Part shown: piece by piece, positions 22,030 to 33,754 of the stretch
Layout of the letters: each line of letters begins with the position of its first letter
Numbering within the stretch: the first letter of the stretch is position 1
Source of the DNA: Acanthornis magna
Taxonomy: Eukaryota > Chordata > Aves > Passeriformes > Acanthizidae
Assembly: GCA_036785705.1 (NCBI GenBank)
Contig: JAWUZG010000136.1
Coordinates: forward strand, 124,001-188,000
DNA: 64,000 bases
Reading direction: 5' to 3'
Notes under the pieces: model-generated
What the model saw: the letters and a program-made list of their open reading frames with translations, nothing else
The model's database searches: none
Told to the model about the DNA's origin: nothing
Program-made: the position numbers and the translations under genes

Positions 22030-22424
22030 TCCTGCACCTGCAGCACCGTCGGGCCCATCTCACCCTCTGTGCTCTCCATCCATCCCTTGGAGGCCCCCGG
22101 ACCTCCCTCTCGGTCCCAGAAGGACACAGACAGCCAAAAATTCATATTCACTGTGTTCATACAGAATTTCCCTAAAATCCCAAACCTTAATGGACATTTA
22201 GCATCCTTCGAATTTTAAACAACAAAGCTCCGTTTTTCTTCCTTTTTCGTCTTCCTTTGAATATTATTCCTCTAATTCCCATCACCAAACCTTTTGCACA
22301 GTGGGGTAAGTGCCCATTTTCCAGCTGACATCCCTGCCTAAAAGAGCCTCAGGCTCCTGGTCCAGAGGACGGCCAGAGCAGGGAGGGCTGGGGAGGAAGA
22401 GCAGGAAGGTTTGCCCCTGAGCTG
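22030..22424. other. Single-copy sequence, no gene seen
   Basis: Nothing recognised. Confidence 0.45.
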
Positions 22425-22605
22425 GCTCGGAGGATGATAAAACACTGCTGCAGTGTGAGGTAATGGCAAGGAGAGATTTTTTTTGAGCTTGTCAGTAGGA
22501 AGCATATGGCTGCCGCTGAGCTCCCAGGCTTATTTAGGATTTAGTGACTATTTGATCTATTTTAATCCAGATGTTCAGCTCATCACATAATGAGATCCCA
22601 CCAGA
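22425..22605. promoter_or_regulatory. Candidate conserved noncoding element
   Basis: Unique, AT-rich and repeat-free. It contains 'gaggtaatggcaagg', 'gcatatggctg' (an E-box CATATG) and 'tttaatccagatgttcag'. Regulatory function is inferred from texture only. Confidence 0.3.
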
Positions 22606-23710
22606 GGAAGCGTGATGCCTCCCAGACAGCCCAGTCCCCAAATTGTGCTGGGGAGAAGGAGCAGCTCCACCGAGGCTGAGTGTCCACGAGGAGCTCACGG
22701 TTCCCGCTGGGGTGACATCCACACGCCGGCGTTGGGAATCCAAACAGCTTCCCATGTCCTTCTAGCATCCAACCCAAGCAGGTCCTAAAATCTGGAATTT
22801 TTATCTTTGAGCGTTTGGAAATTTCAAAGGGTTTTGCCAAAGATGGGATGTGCTCCCTCCAGGCTCCTTGTCCCTGGGCCGTGGGCCTTCCCTCCTGACA
22901 GGAGCACCATTTCTGCTCCTTATTTTGGTGCAGGGACTGGCTGCTGCACCCTTCACCTGCCTCCTGCATCCCTCCACCCGAATTTTGGTCTTTGTGCTCA
23001 TGGAATGTGTCAGCTCCCACTGCAGCCTGTGGGGATGGAGAGGAACCCAGGCTGGAGTCAGTTCCTGATAATATTGCCTCCCTGAGTGCTTTCCAGGAGA
23101 AATTAGGGTTGGTTTGGAATGCTAAATTTCCCTGATTTTGAAGCTGACCCCACTGTGGGCTCCCCAGGAGGCGGAAAAAAAACCACATCCCATCCTACCA
23201 GGGTGACTCCCAAACCCCCCTGTCACCTCTGCAAGATTTACACTGAGATTTAAAATTTACCAAGATTAAAAAAGGCTTTTCCCAGGTGCAACACAGAGCC
23301 TGGCCAGGTGTGAGGCTGAGGCAGGGACCTGGAGCAGAGGGAACTGATCCAAGGTGGGTCAGGATCTGGGTGGTCTGGGACAGGAGCTGTGTATATTTTT
23401 GTTTGGCACTGACCCACGGGAGGATGGAGGTGATGAATGTGTCCTGCCTGCTGCTTCCTGCCCTGCTGCCTGCTCTCCTTCATCTCCAGCTCTCCTTGGG
23501 AGGACAAACTGTGCAGGAACATCCTTTGGGAGTGCCAGCACTCGGCATCCAGCCCTCCAGGGGCTGCAGGAAGGAGCACCTGGCACCTCTCCATGTGGGA
23601 CACTGCGCCTTTCACGGGGACAGCTGAGCAGGGCAGCACGCAGGGGAGGAGGGGACTCCAGAGGAGAATCCAAAAAAGGCTGGGAGCACATCAGCTGTGC
23701 AATTCCTGTC
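22606..23710. other. Single-copy sequence, no gene seen
   Basis: Several mutually overlapping open frames, none with a domain. No repeat recognised. Confidence 0.45.
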
Positions 23711-23785
23711 CCTGGGAGTGTCCCAGGCCGGGTTGGACAGGGCTTGGAGCAATTTGGGATAATGGAAGGTGTCCCTGCCGTGCCC
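23711..23785 (+). mobile_element. CR1 LINE fragment
   Basis: 'cctgggagtgtcccaggcc' followed by 'ggttggacagggcttgg' and 'aatggaaggtgtccctgcc'. It stops abruptly before the tail. Confidence 0.75.
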
Positions 23786-23790
23786 ATTCC

Positions 23791-23860
23791 CTGGGGAGCC
23801 TGTTCAGTGCCCACCACCCTCTGGTTCAGTGCCCAGCTTTTCCTGAGACCCAGCCCTGCA
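23791..23860 (-). mobile_element. Probable CR1 fragment, opposite orientation
   Basis: 'ctggggagcctgttcagtgc' and 'ccaccaccctctgg' match an internal CR1 3' segment in reverse. It abuts the plus-strand piece at 23711-23785, so one copy may have inserted into the other or an inversion occurred. Confidence 0.45.
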
Positions 23861-24347
23861 AATAACCAGCCCAAAGGATTTCAGGGCATCCTTTGGGTTG
23901 GTTATTTGGAGTTGGTTATTTGGATATCACAGGGGTGCCCGCCCGTGCTCACTCTTTCCCCCACAATTTTCCTACCCACAGCTCCCCCCGCTCCTCACCT
24001 CACGGCAACTGAGCTCTCCGTGAATCCTTCCGAGCAGAGGGCACTTAAAAGGTAAAAAAAAAGCCCTGCATATCTTGACATTTAATTAAAGAGATGTGAG
24101 TGGTTCATGGGGGATGCAGAGTGCACAGCACTGGGCCAGGAGATGCCCTTGACGGAGCCTGGATGTGCTGGGCTTGGGAGCAGGGGGAGGAGGACGGGAA
24201 ACCCATTTCAATTAAGATGCTGAGGCATGAAAGCCCTTTTGGCCTCATTCCTCTTTGCACTAATGACCCTGGATTCCCCTCCTCCATCCCAGGTGGCTGC
24301 TGGGAGGTTATGTCTCAGCACATCCTCGTGAGAGAGGCAGGAGGAGA
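23861..24347. other. Single-copy sequence, no gene seen
   Basis: Contains a short tandem 'ttggttatttgga' duplication near 23896-23922. Nothing else. Confidence 0.45.
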
Positions 24348-24437
24348 GGGATGGTCCCTGTCCGTGGCTGGGGGGTGGAACTGGGTGGTCTTTAAGGCCC
24401 TTTCCAACCCAAACAAATCCATGATTCTGTGATTGAT
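24348..24437 (+). mobile_element. CR1 LINE 3' tail
   Basis: 'gtggtctttaaggccctttc', 'caacccaaacaaatccatga', 'ttctgtgat'. Only the last 90 bp remain. The tail ends 15 bp before the dispersed repeat at 24453. Confidence 0.82.
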
Positions 24438-24452
24438 GCCCTGATGGAGGAC

Positions 24453-24640
24453 CAGCTCTGTCCTGGTGCCTGTGGAGCCGAGAGAGTGAATGCAGGAATG
24501 ACCATCCAGCATTCTGGGTTTGCACCAGGGCTTGTGTTTTCAGGCACAACACTGCAAATGAGGGTTTTTTTTTTCTTTTTTGTCACCTCCTGCAGGTAAA
24601 CTCTGAGTAGGACAAGCACCTCTACTCTCATTGAGAAGCA
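24453..24640. repeat. Unclassified dispersed repeat R1, copy A
   Basis: 188 bp, roughly 95% identical by eye to 29131-29314 in the same orientation. It starts 'cagctctgtcctggtgcc' and ends 'ctactctcattgagaagca', with an internal T-rich run that differs in length by three bases between copies. On the minus strand about 48 codons are open in both copies. I do not recognise the family. Confidence 0.8.
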
Positions 24641-25047
24641 AAGATTGTGGCAAACTGTGCTTTTAATGTATTTCCAAGGTTTTCTAGCTGGGCTCCAGAG
24701 GGCCTGGTGGGTGAGGCTGGCAGGTCCTTCAGCATCCTTGCCCCAACTCCTGAGCCGTGAGGAGAAAGGAGGAGCAGCTCCAGAGCCATGGAAACACCGC
24801 CCTGGGCCTGCCCCATCCCTGTGCCAGCAGCATTCCTGCTCCTGCACCAGCTGGGGTGGGCTTTGCAGGCTCCAGGTGTGTGCCTGGGGCAAGAAATGAA
24901 CATTTTATCCTGAGCTGTGTCAAAATTACATTGCCCAGGGGAGGGGGATGTGCTCAGGTGGGCTCCTGCTCCCACGGCCCCCAGTCCTGCTGGGCATGGG
25001 TTAATTCCTGATGGGGTTAATTCCTTCCTCACATCCCATCTCGCTTC
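24641..25047. other. Single-copy sequence, no gene seen
   Basis: Nothing recognised. Confidence 0.45.
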
Positions 25048-25160
25048 CCAAGCCAGGCTGGTTGGGGTTTGGGGCAGCCTGGGATCGTGGAAGGTTCCAT
25101 GGGGGTGGAACCAGATGTCCTTTAAGGTCCCTTCCAGCCCAAACCTGTCCCTGGCTCTGT
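25048..25160 (+). mobile_element. CR1 LINE 3' tail
   Basis: 'cccaagccaggctggttgg', 'cagcctgggatcgtgg' and 'ctttaaggtcccttccagcc'. A short deletion removes part of the 'gtgtccctgccatggcagg' region. Confidence 0.85.
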
Positions 25161-25195
25161 GCTGATTCCTCACTGCTCCAATGCGGAACACGAAT

Positions 25196-25920
25196 CCTGG
25201 GACTCCCAAAGCTCCAGCACATTGTCCCTGTGACCCATCCCCAGGATGTGTCCCCATCCCCAGGAATTCCTGGCACCCCTCAAGCTCCAGGCACATTGTC
25301 CCCATGTCCCCATGCCCAGGAATTGCTGGCACCCCTCAGGCTCCAATCACATTGTCCCCGTGTCCCCATCCCCAGGATGTGTCCCCATCCCCGGGAATTG
25401 CTGGCACCCCTCAAGTTCCAAGCACACTGTCCCCATGTCCCCATTCCCAGGAATTCCTGGCACCCCTCAAGCTCCAGGCACATTGTCCCTGTGTCCCCAT
25501 CCCCAGGAATTCCTGGCACCCCCAAAGCTCAAGCACATTGTCCCCGTGTCCCCATCCCCAGGAATTGTTGGCACCCCTCAAGTTCCAATCACATTGTCCC
25601 TGTGTCCCCATCCTCAGGAATTGTTGGCACCCCTCAAGTTCCAATCACATTGTTCCCGTGTCCCCATCCCCAGGATATGTCCCCATCCCCAGGAATTGCT
25701 GGCACCCCTCAGGCTCCAATCACATTGTCCCCGTGTCCCCATCCCCAGGATGTGTCCCCATCCCCAGGAATTGTTGGCACCCCTCAAGTTCCAATCACAT
25801 TGTTCCCGTGTCCCCATCCCCAGGATATGTCCCCATCCCCAGGAATTGCTGGCACCCCTAAAGCTCCAGGCACGTTGTCCCCATGTCCCCATGCCCAGGA
25901 ATTGCTGGCACCCCCAGGTA
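25196..25920. repeat. Minisatellite with 56-bp and 75-bp units
   Basis: About 11 units of 'ccaggaattgctggcacccc' plus 'tcaagttccaatcacattg' plus 'tccccgtgtccccat'. Some units carry an extra 19 bp ('ccccaggatgtgtccccat'), giving 75 bp. Long and short units are interspersed in the second half, which points to unequal exchange of composite blocks. Open frames of 226-395 codons here are artefacts. Confidence 0.94.
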
Positions 25921-25974
25921 CCCCCAGCACTGTTTCCTCCCTCCGGGCAGGGGAGAGATTCTCCTGCGGTGTCC

Positions 25975-26140
25975 TCCCGGCGTTAATGAGCCGGGAAGTG
26001 CCCTTGGCTGCAGGAGGAATATCCACCTTAATTACTGCGGACAGAGCCGTCCCGGAGCGGGGCATGTTTAACGCAGGCAGGGATGGAGAGGGAAGGAGAT
26101 GGATTATCCCGTGCTGGCTCACATCGCTGCTGGCTCTGGC
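25975..26140. promoter_or_regulatory. Candidate conserved noncoding element
   Basis: 'cggcgttaatgagcc', 'ccttaattactgcgg' and 'gatggattatcccg' lie within 130 bp and give three homeodomain-type cores, the last a GGATTA (Otx/Crx-type) site. Regulatory role inferred. Confidence 0.3.
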
Positions 26141-26250
26141 CGTGTCTGCAGGGATGAGAGGTGTGAAGGGGATGGATTCAGTGCCCAGATCGCCATAAAT
26201 GCCAGGGACCGTCGGTGTTCCAGACCGATGGAACACATTCCCTGCTCAGG

Positions 26251-26791
26251 TGATGCCGGTGATTTTTGTATTTTCTTTTTATACCCCTTTTTATATATTT
26301 TTATACCCTTTCCCTTCCCTGTTACCCTCTAAACACACTCCTTGTACCCTGCACAAACACTCCTTGTACTTTAGCCCTACATGTTTACAACCCTTGTAGT
26401 CTGATATTTAGCTTCGTTTGGGGTCCTGCAAAGCGAGGAAGACCAAACATTCATATTCTCTCAGAACTAGAGGCTCCAACCTATTCTCTCTTGGAACATG
26501 TTTTTGCAAACTAGGCTGTAGTCTCAACTGGGGGGGGTTCATTAGAATAGGGGGAAATTATTCATTTATTAAGTTTCTTATTGGGGATTTTGAGTAGATA
26601 TGCTAATTTTGTGAAGTCCATAAAAATCCGGTACGCGTTGTACAGGGGTCCCGACTCGTCGTTCGCTCCATGGCATGTTTTCCACCTTTGATGGGTCTGG
26701 GCACCTTGGATCCTATTAAACCGAGGTAAATTCCCTTTTCCCTGTACTGCTGTGTCTGCTTCATATTTTTACCAGCCTGTTTAAGGCAACA
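26251..26791 (+). mobile_element. Solo LTR, second family
   Basis: A 541-bp element that starts TGATGCC and ends GGCAACA, so the termini form a short inverted repeat (TGWTGCC). It is flanked by the direct 4-bp repeat CAGG (26247-26250 and 26792-26795). On the plus strand a TATA-like 'cataaaaat' (26619-26627) precedes an ATTAAA signal (26715-26720) by about 95 bp, with 71 bp of U5-like sequence after it, giving the proper U3-R-U5 order. No internal retroviral genes are present. It is unrelated in sequence to the LTRs at 17609 and 59633. Confidence 0.72.
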
Positions 26792-29130
26792 CAGGAGGTG
26801 GGATCTGCACAGCCCCATCCTCCCCAGAGCGCCTTCCCTTCGGCACAGCCTTTCCCCACCGCCGCCCAGAAGATGCTCGGGGCTCATGTGGATCTCCAGG
26901 CACTTGGGTAATCCCTCAAAGGACCCGAATTCTCAGGAATTCCTGGCGTTCCCACCAGTGCTGGGTGCTCCTGGAAGGACAGAGGACGAGCTGCCATGGC
27001 TTTGTCCCCGGTTCGGTCCCAGGGTCACACGAGGTGACACTGGAGGTGGGATCCTGCTGGATCAGGCCCTCCCTCCCCGAGCTCCAGCAGGCTTCAGCAG
27101 AGATTCTGCCAGGCTTTTAATAGTGGACTCCTTCCCCCAGCCGCCCCCAAGCATGGCACGTGCAGATCATCAGCTAAAAGCCTGGTGTGGGCAGGCAGCC
27201 CACGGTTGTTTCTCTAAATAAACCTTCCCCTCGCTGGCTGACTCTCCATCTCCCTGCAACGGGATGGATTTATTCCCTGCGTTCGGATCAGGGCCTTTGG
27301 AGCTCTCTCAGCCCTGGAAGGGATCTGCATCTCCTCGCTCCCTCTGGAGCTCTCCTGCTCCGGCGGAGTCGTGTCCTGCCAGGGAAATGCAGGACACAGT
27401 GTGCCCCGTGAAATGCTGGCAGCAGAGAGAACTCACGGATCAGGCAAAAATGTTCCCGTGGCCTCTGATAAAGCGGGAAATGCCCCCAGGCTGCTCCCAA
27501 AGGCTCTTTTGAAGCAGCTGGACACCCCTAGCCCCCCAAAAACTGGAGGCACTGGGGGTGTGAGTAGCCAGAGGATGCTGGGGGGACCCCCTGGCCCCCG
27601 AGCACAGGGACTCGGTGCCAGCAGCACGGAGGCAATTTGCTGCCTGACCCCAGCTCCAGAATGAGGTCTGTCATGCTTGACTTGACCTGTTGGCCGAATC
27701 ATCATTACGTGGGGAATGCTTTTTTTCAGCGGTGTAAAAACAAAGGCGAGGGGGAGGGAGGAGAGGGACGGTGCCTGGCGGTGTCCTCTCCTCTCCCCAC
27801 GTGTCCCTCACCGTGGCCAGGCCACACGGAGCACGTGGGACCCGGTGGGGCACCAGGAGGAGCTTTAAGGAGGGGGCTGCTGCTGTCCCTCGTGCCCTGG
27901 CCCTGGATTTGGGGGGGTCCTGCAGGGACCAGGCTTTGCCTCTCCACCCCAGAACCATCTGGGGCTGCTTTCTTAAGGAAACACAATCTGATCCCCCCAC
28001 TTTTGTCCCCTGCCATGCATTTTTTATGGCTCTCTCTGCCCAAATCCTGCAGTTCCGTGGATTCAGAGGACAGGCTGAGCACGAGGAATGACTCGCTCCA
28101 GGGGAGAGTCACCTTTGCTTTCATGTCTCGTCCGTCTGCCCACGTGCTGGTGGGAGCTGGCACGGGACCAGCCCAGGCTGGACAGCAGCAGTGCCCCATT
28201 CCAGGGGTGCTCCTCCAGGAAGGGCTGGAATTAGCACTGGGATAACCCAGCCCTGCTAGGAAAACACCTGCAAAAACATTTAGTGAGCCCCACTCCTCTG
28301 CCTAAACCCAAACCTGTCCCCAGCCTTTCCCAGGGGACAGGGACAGAAATACCAACAGCAGCTCCCCCAGGAGCCCTTTGCTGAGGATTCCTGGCACAGC
28401 TGGGGATGTCAGGAGTTATTTATGGGCTGTGTCTTTTTTAGCCTGCTGTGATCAATAGGTGTGACCCATCACACAATCCAATACCGTATCAGCAGCCAGA
28501 GCAGGAGAGAAAAGATTTTCCTCTCTGTGGTCATAATGCCACGCTCACAGCTGTCCTTCAAGGAAGGGGAGAAACAGCTGAAGCTGAAAAAGAAAAGCTG
28601 GGATTCTCCTCCTTTTATTCCCATGGGGTTTCCAACAAGCCACCTCTAGGTGCTCCAGTAGACTTCCAGACCCCATCCTCATCACCTGGAAAAAATAATC
28701 CGATGGGAAAACAAAAATTGAAACAGCAAGCCGGCGCTGAAGTGGGAGAAGTTGGAATCCATCCGTGCTGCTGAAGCTCTGGGTCACCCTGCCGTGGCTC
28801 TGGCATCCCTGACCTCCAGCTCTTCACCTCCACCAGCCACGTTCCTTGGGCCAAGCTCTTCCATCCCAGGGTCTCATTGCCGCTGTTTTTACTGAGATTC
28901 CAGTGGTTCCTCCCCACGGCTGCTGCCCTTCCCTCAGGGCATCCCGGGGTGTTGCTGGGCTGATCACGAGCAGTTGTTTCAGGGAACCTCCCGGTGGTGT
29001 TCTGGACCAAGGGCGCAGCATTCCCTGCTCCAAATCCTGGAGAATTTATCACCCAAACACATGAGGATGACAAATGTGGGGTGCAAGGGGCACAGGGAAA
29101 TTGCATTTAGCAGGACATGATAAAGGACAT
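26792..29130. other. Long single-copy stretch with CNE-like islands
   Basis: Two islands stand out: 27110-27290 ('agatcatcagctaaaagcc', 'ctctaaataaacc') and 28430-28560 ('tgatcaataggtgtgaccc', 'caataccgtatcagcagcc'). No coding exon supported. Confidence 0.4.
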
Positions 29131-29314
29131 CAGCTCTGTCCTGGTGCCTGTGGGGCCCAGGAGTGAACGCAGGAATGACCATCCAGAATTCTGGATTTGC
29201 ACCAGGGCTTGTGTTTTCAGGCAAAACACTGCAAACGAGGGTTTTTTTCTTTTTTGTCACCTCCTGCAGGTAAACTCTGAGTAGGACAAGCACCTCTACT
29301 CTCATTGAGAAGCA
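29131..29314. repeat. Unclassified dispersed repeat R1, copy B
   Basis: 184 bp, the partner of 24453-24640, with the same ends and orientation and about 4.7 kb away. The flanks differ, so this is either a transposed element or a short dispersed duplication. Confidence 0.8.
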
Positions 29315-31715
29315 TCAGAGAGCCCCTCTTGCCCCTTCTGATGGGGACCCCGAGGTCCTCAGATCAGAAGCCCAAACCACTCTCCAGCAGATAGAAAATG
29401 CTCACCACGGCTGAAATCCTTCTCCCTGCTTGGTTATGTGATTGAAACCCACCGGAGGGATTTGCATTCCAAAGCTCCATCACACCTCTGATTTTTTTCT
29501 TCAAAATCAGTAAAACGAGGAGCAAAGTCCCAACCTCGTCGCTGTCCCCCCTCTCCATGGTATCATCCTTGCAAGGACAGAATCCCTCCCTCTTTCCTGC
29601 GGTGGGGATGCACAGGCTCCTGTTCCCATCCCAGATGGTCATACCCAGGAGCAATGGCTCCGGATGGACATGTCACAATAAAACCTCCTTTCTATTTATA
29701 CAGTGCTTGTGACCTTCAGCTGTTGCTACACCGCTCTGGACGCAGCACAAACAGATTTTTCAAACATCCTGGAGTTTGTTTCTGAGAGGTGCAGAGGTTC
29801 CTTGTGTTTTCCAAGGGGTCACGAAGTGCAACGACTCCGAACCCTTCCAGAAAATGGCTAATAGCCTGATTTTTTCTGTCTGTATCATCATTTCTGGGGT
29901 TAAACTTGGTATTTAAAAACACAGATGGGCTCAGTTTAAAGGCTGGGAGAGGATCCAATTGTAAGTTGTCCAGCTGGTAAAACACCCTCACTGCTGAAAA
30001 ACGGGTGAACTTGGGAATTCAGGCAGCTCCATCTCCCCATCGTTGCCTCTCCCTGTGCCTTTCCCAGCTCCTCTGGCACACCATGACCCCCAAAAAGGTG
30101 TTCACAGCACAAATGGGGTCAGCCCATCAGCCACTCGCCCCTTCCCCTCCTGTTGCACAAACCCTTTGCATCTCTGGCCTCGAGTCAGCTTTCTCAGGCC
30201 ATTAAAATGTGTCATTTTCCTGAGCTTGCTCCGGTTCCCCCTCATTCCCTTGAAGCCACAGGAACGGGAGGGGGACGCAGGACGGACCTTTGGGGGGGTG
30301 TGGAGCTCTCGTTCCAGTGCACCCCTCAGCTGCCTTCATTCATAAAGCGCATTCCACACGATTATATATTAATTAATCCCATTAATGGGGGCGAGGCATC
30401 TTCTCTGGGCTCCCAGCCCAGCTCCTGTCCTTGGGCAGGAGAATGTGTCAGCCTGAGCTTGGGCTAGGTGGTGTCCCAAAATCAGGAGGGACTTTGGGTG
30501 GGTTTTACACCCAAGGGGGGATTGCAGGGTGTCCTCAGCGCCTCTTTAATGGCATTTTCCTCAGGAAGATGCAGGGTGGGCATGGGGCAGGAGAACAAGA
30601 CCTTCCAGGTCAGTAATTGAAGCTCAGGGGGAAGTCTCAAAGTCCAGATACTTGGAAAAAGCACTGCTGGGAGAGGAATTAATATAAAATGAATATAAAG
30701 CAAGCTGTGGGTGTTTTGAGGAGGTGAAAACACAGACAGGAGAGGCGCTGGGGTGTTCATTGCATGTTCAACAAGGAGCACTTGGAGTCAGGAAAGAAAT
30801 CCCGGGTTTAAAGAGAGTGAGGGAGAATATCTGAAGATGAAACGAGCCTTGGGGGCTGACAAGGAGGGATTGGCTCTCCCTGCTTCAGCAGAGCCTCAGG
30901 GTGGTGTTTCCACAAAAAAATAAAATGTTTTCCTCCAGAGCCGCCTTGGCTCCCCTTGGCTGGCTCCATGCTGGAGCAGTCAGTGCCCGGCAGGATGGAC
31001 AGCGTGGGCAGTGGGCATTGAGCAAACCATGCCCTGGAGATGGGGCAGAGGGCAGGGCTGCTCCCCTTCGGGCTGCCCGAGCCCGGGGCTCTCACTCAGG
31101 GACCCCTTTTTGCTTTCTGCAGAGAGAAAGCGCTGAAGAGAGAGGTCTGGATCGCGCCAAAGTCCTGCTGACTTTCAAAAGAACTCAGTTATTGATTTCT
31201 GGGACTGCGCTTCTCCCTGGAGGACTGGAAAAAGCCCAAGGCGGTTGCCTAGGATGCCTGTAAACTGTGACTCTGAGAACAGCCTTGTTTAACGAGGACC
31301 TTTCCTAATGGAATTTGAGGCCAAGGTCATTCCCCCAGGCTGCTCTCCAGCAAGCAGCCTGTGAGGGGCTGGAGGATCTGCCAGCCAAGGCTGCTCTCCC
31401 TGGAAGCAGATCCCAAAAAAAGGTAGAAATCAGGATGATGATGCTTTCTCCCCAAAGCCTTCCTGTGGCTAAGAGCCAGAGATTTCCACCTTGCCGAAGC
31501 GGCAGACCTGGAGAGCCCGGGGTGAGCCCTGTGCCGAGAGAAGCTGGAAGATGTTCAATTGCCACTCAGAGGTGCGGGGGACAGGTGCTGACATCACCCT
31601 AGAAATCAGTTCTGTGTGCAGGGGGTTCTGCAGGAAACCTGGCTGTGGCCATCTGGCACAGGGAGCCAAAAATCCATTTCGCTCCTCGAATAGATGGAAG
31701 CACTTGACACAGACT
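29315..31715. other. Long single-copy stretch, no gene seen
   Basis: Notable bits are an isolated AATAAA (plus, 29677-29682) and an AT-rich palindromic patch 'attatatattaattaatcc' (30361-30388) with clustered TAAT cores. No coding feature supported. Confidence 0.4.
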
Positions 31716-31975
31716 CATTAAGGTTGGAAGAGACCTCCAAGAAGAAGAACCTCCATTAAGGTTGGAAGAAACCTCGAGAAGAAGAACCTCCATTAAGGTT
31801 AGAAGAAACCTCAGGTCCAGCCATTGACTGAATACCACCACTCCCACTAAAACACATCATTTTTGGAACTCTTCCAGCGACTCCACCGCTTCTTATGGAG
31901 CCTGTTCCAGTGATGAACTACTCTTTGGGTGCGGAGATTTTTCCAAATATCCAACAAAGACCTCAACCCATACAC
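31716..31975 (-). mobile_element. CR1 LINE 3' end with internal triplication
   Basis: The element reads 'cattaaggttggaagagacc', 'ccagccattgactgaatacc' and 'tttccaaatatccaac', a further CR1 subtype. Its terminal 37-38 bp ('cattaaggttggaagaaacc' plus 'tcgagaagaagaacctc') occurs three times in tandem, starting at 31716, 31754 and 31791. This is a local expansion after insertion. Confidence 0.85.
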
Positions 31976-32262
31976 AGGAAACAGGCAGTGCTGTCTCCAG
32001 CAAGGATCTCCACCACAGGCGATGGCAGCAGAGATCCCATTCCATGTCCATGGAATATGCCTCAGATATTCTGGGACACCTACAGAGCTCTTAGACACAG
32101 GCTTGGAGAACTGAACCAAGCTCGGATCAAGGAGCTGGGAGAGCTGCTCACCTGGCAGGGGTGTGGACACCGAGGTGTGGCCAGCGATGCCTCCTCGAGG
32201 AGTGGAGAGTGTGGAGCCATCCGTGTGCCCAGGAATGTCCAGCACTGCAGCCTGAGAAATCA
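31976..32262. other. Single-copy spacer between CR1 copies
   Basis: Possibly continues the previous CR1 in very diverged form. Nothing definite. Confidence 0.4.
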
Positions 32263-32475
32263 TGGAATCACAGAATAGTCACAGTTGGAAGGGTCCTTAA
32301 AGAACATCCAGCTCCAACCTGGGGCTTTCCACCTCCCACTGTCCCAGGTTGCTCCAAGCCCTGTCCAGCCTGGCCTTGGACACTTCTGGGGATCCAGGGG
32401 CAGCCACAGCTTCTCTGGGCACCTGTGCCAGGGCCTCACACCCTCACAGGGAACAATTTCTTCCTAATAAAACAG
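32263..32475 (-). mobile_element. CR1 LINE 3' end
   Basis: Tail 'gaatcacagaatagtcac', then 'gaagggtccttaaagaac' and 'tggccttggacacttctgg'. It ends in 'gggaacaatttcttcctaat'. About 213 bp. Confidence 0.92.
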
Positions 32476-33069
32476 CCCTCAGTGCCCAGGTCTTTGCCAT
32501 TTTAACAACAATCAGCCTCCCACCGAGTCCAGCGTGATCCCAAGGATGGCCCCGCAGCCTCCACGGCTGCACAACGCGCTCACAAATAAAAGGTCCCTGC
32601 TCTTTCCCCACCGAACGTGAACCCACAGGAGTGTAAAAGCTTCCAAACGCGAGCTGTGCCTGCGGCTTGGCATGATGGATGGCAGGGCTCAGCTGGGAGC
32701 TGTTTAATTTGGGTGAAAGACACTGTGTGGGAAGCAGCCCTGCCTGAGCTCCAAGGTGTGTAGGAGCCAGCTCGGTTTCATCTCAGCTGATTCTAGCAGC
32801 AGAGCGTTGCTTTGGAGGAAAACGAAATGCCGGGAGCTGTGGAGGGGGATGGAGGTCAGGACAAATCTCTCCATTCACTTTTGCAGGGATGAGAGCTTTC
32901 AATGGGAATTTCTCCATGAAAGGACTGTGACAGATCTGGGGTGGTGCTGAAAGAGGAGAAAATCGGGAGCACGGCTGCCTTGGCCAGCTCTCCAGCCTTG
33001 GATCCATGGATTCTCACCTGGAGGAAGCTCTGAGGCTTCTTCCCAGCAAAGCCAGCAGTGACCCTTCAG
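32476..33069. other. Single-copy sequence, no gene seen
   Basis: Nothing recognised. Confidence 0.45.
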
Positions 33070-33395
33070 CATAAAATCACAGACTGGTTTGGGTTGGAAA
33101 GGTCATTTAAAGGTCATTTAGTCCACCCCAGCCATGGCAGGGACAACTTCCACTGTTCCAGGCTGCTCCAAGCCCTGTCCAGCCTGGCCTTGGACACTCC
33201 AGGGATCCAGGGGCAGCCACAGCTTCTCTGGGCATCTGTGCCAGGGCCTGCCCACCCTCACAGGGAACAATTCCATTCCAATATCCCATCCAGCCCTGCC
33301 CTCTGGCAGTGGGAAGCCATTCCCTGTGTCCTGTCCCTCCCTCCCTTGTCCAAAGTCCCTCCCCAGCATCGGTCCTTCAAATTCCTTTGGGCTTT
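33070..33395 (-). mobile_element. CR1 LINE 3' region
   Basis: 'aaaatcacagactgg' through 'ccttggacactccagg' to 'ccttgtccaaagtccctccc'. A small internal duplication ('ggtcatttaaaggtcattta') sits just inside the tail. Confidence 0.93.
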
Positions 33396-33728
33396 TAAAG
33401 GGAATATTTGATACAGAATCCCATACTTCACACAATACCCCAAAGATCTCAGTTTCTGCTCCTTCTCCAAATCCAACCAAAGGCTGAAACCCTCAATCTC
33501 CCCAAGAACTGCTCACGTTCCCCCATTACTTGGAGAGACCTTGCTCTTGAGCATGTTCAGCCTGCCATGATGAGACAGCCCTTGGCACGGGTGTTTCTGA
33601 GCACCCCCAAACCATCTGCTCTCCTTCCAACCCTCTTCTGGGTCCCTGTGAGGAGGAGGAGGCTCCAGCTGAGAGAAAGGGACAGGCCGCCCACTTGTGC
33701 TGAGTAACCATTGCCAAATTGGATGCCA
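33396..33728. other. Single-copy sequence, no gene seen
   Basis: Nothing recognised. Confidence 0.45.
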
Positions 33729-33754
33729 GCACACACACACACACACACACACAA
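33729..33754. repeat. (AC)n microsatellite
   Basis: About 13 dinucleotide units. Confidence 0.95.
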
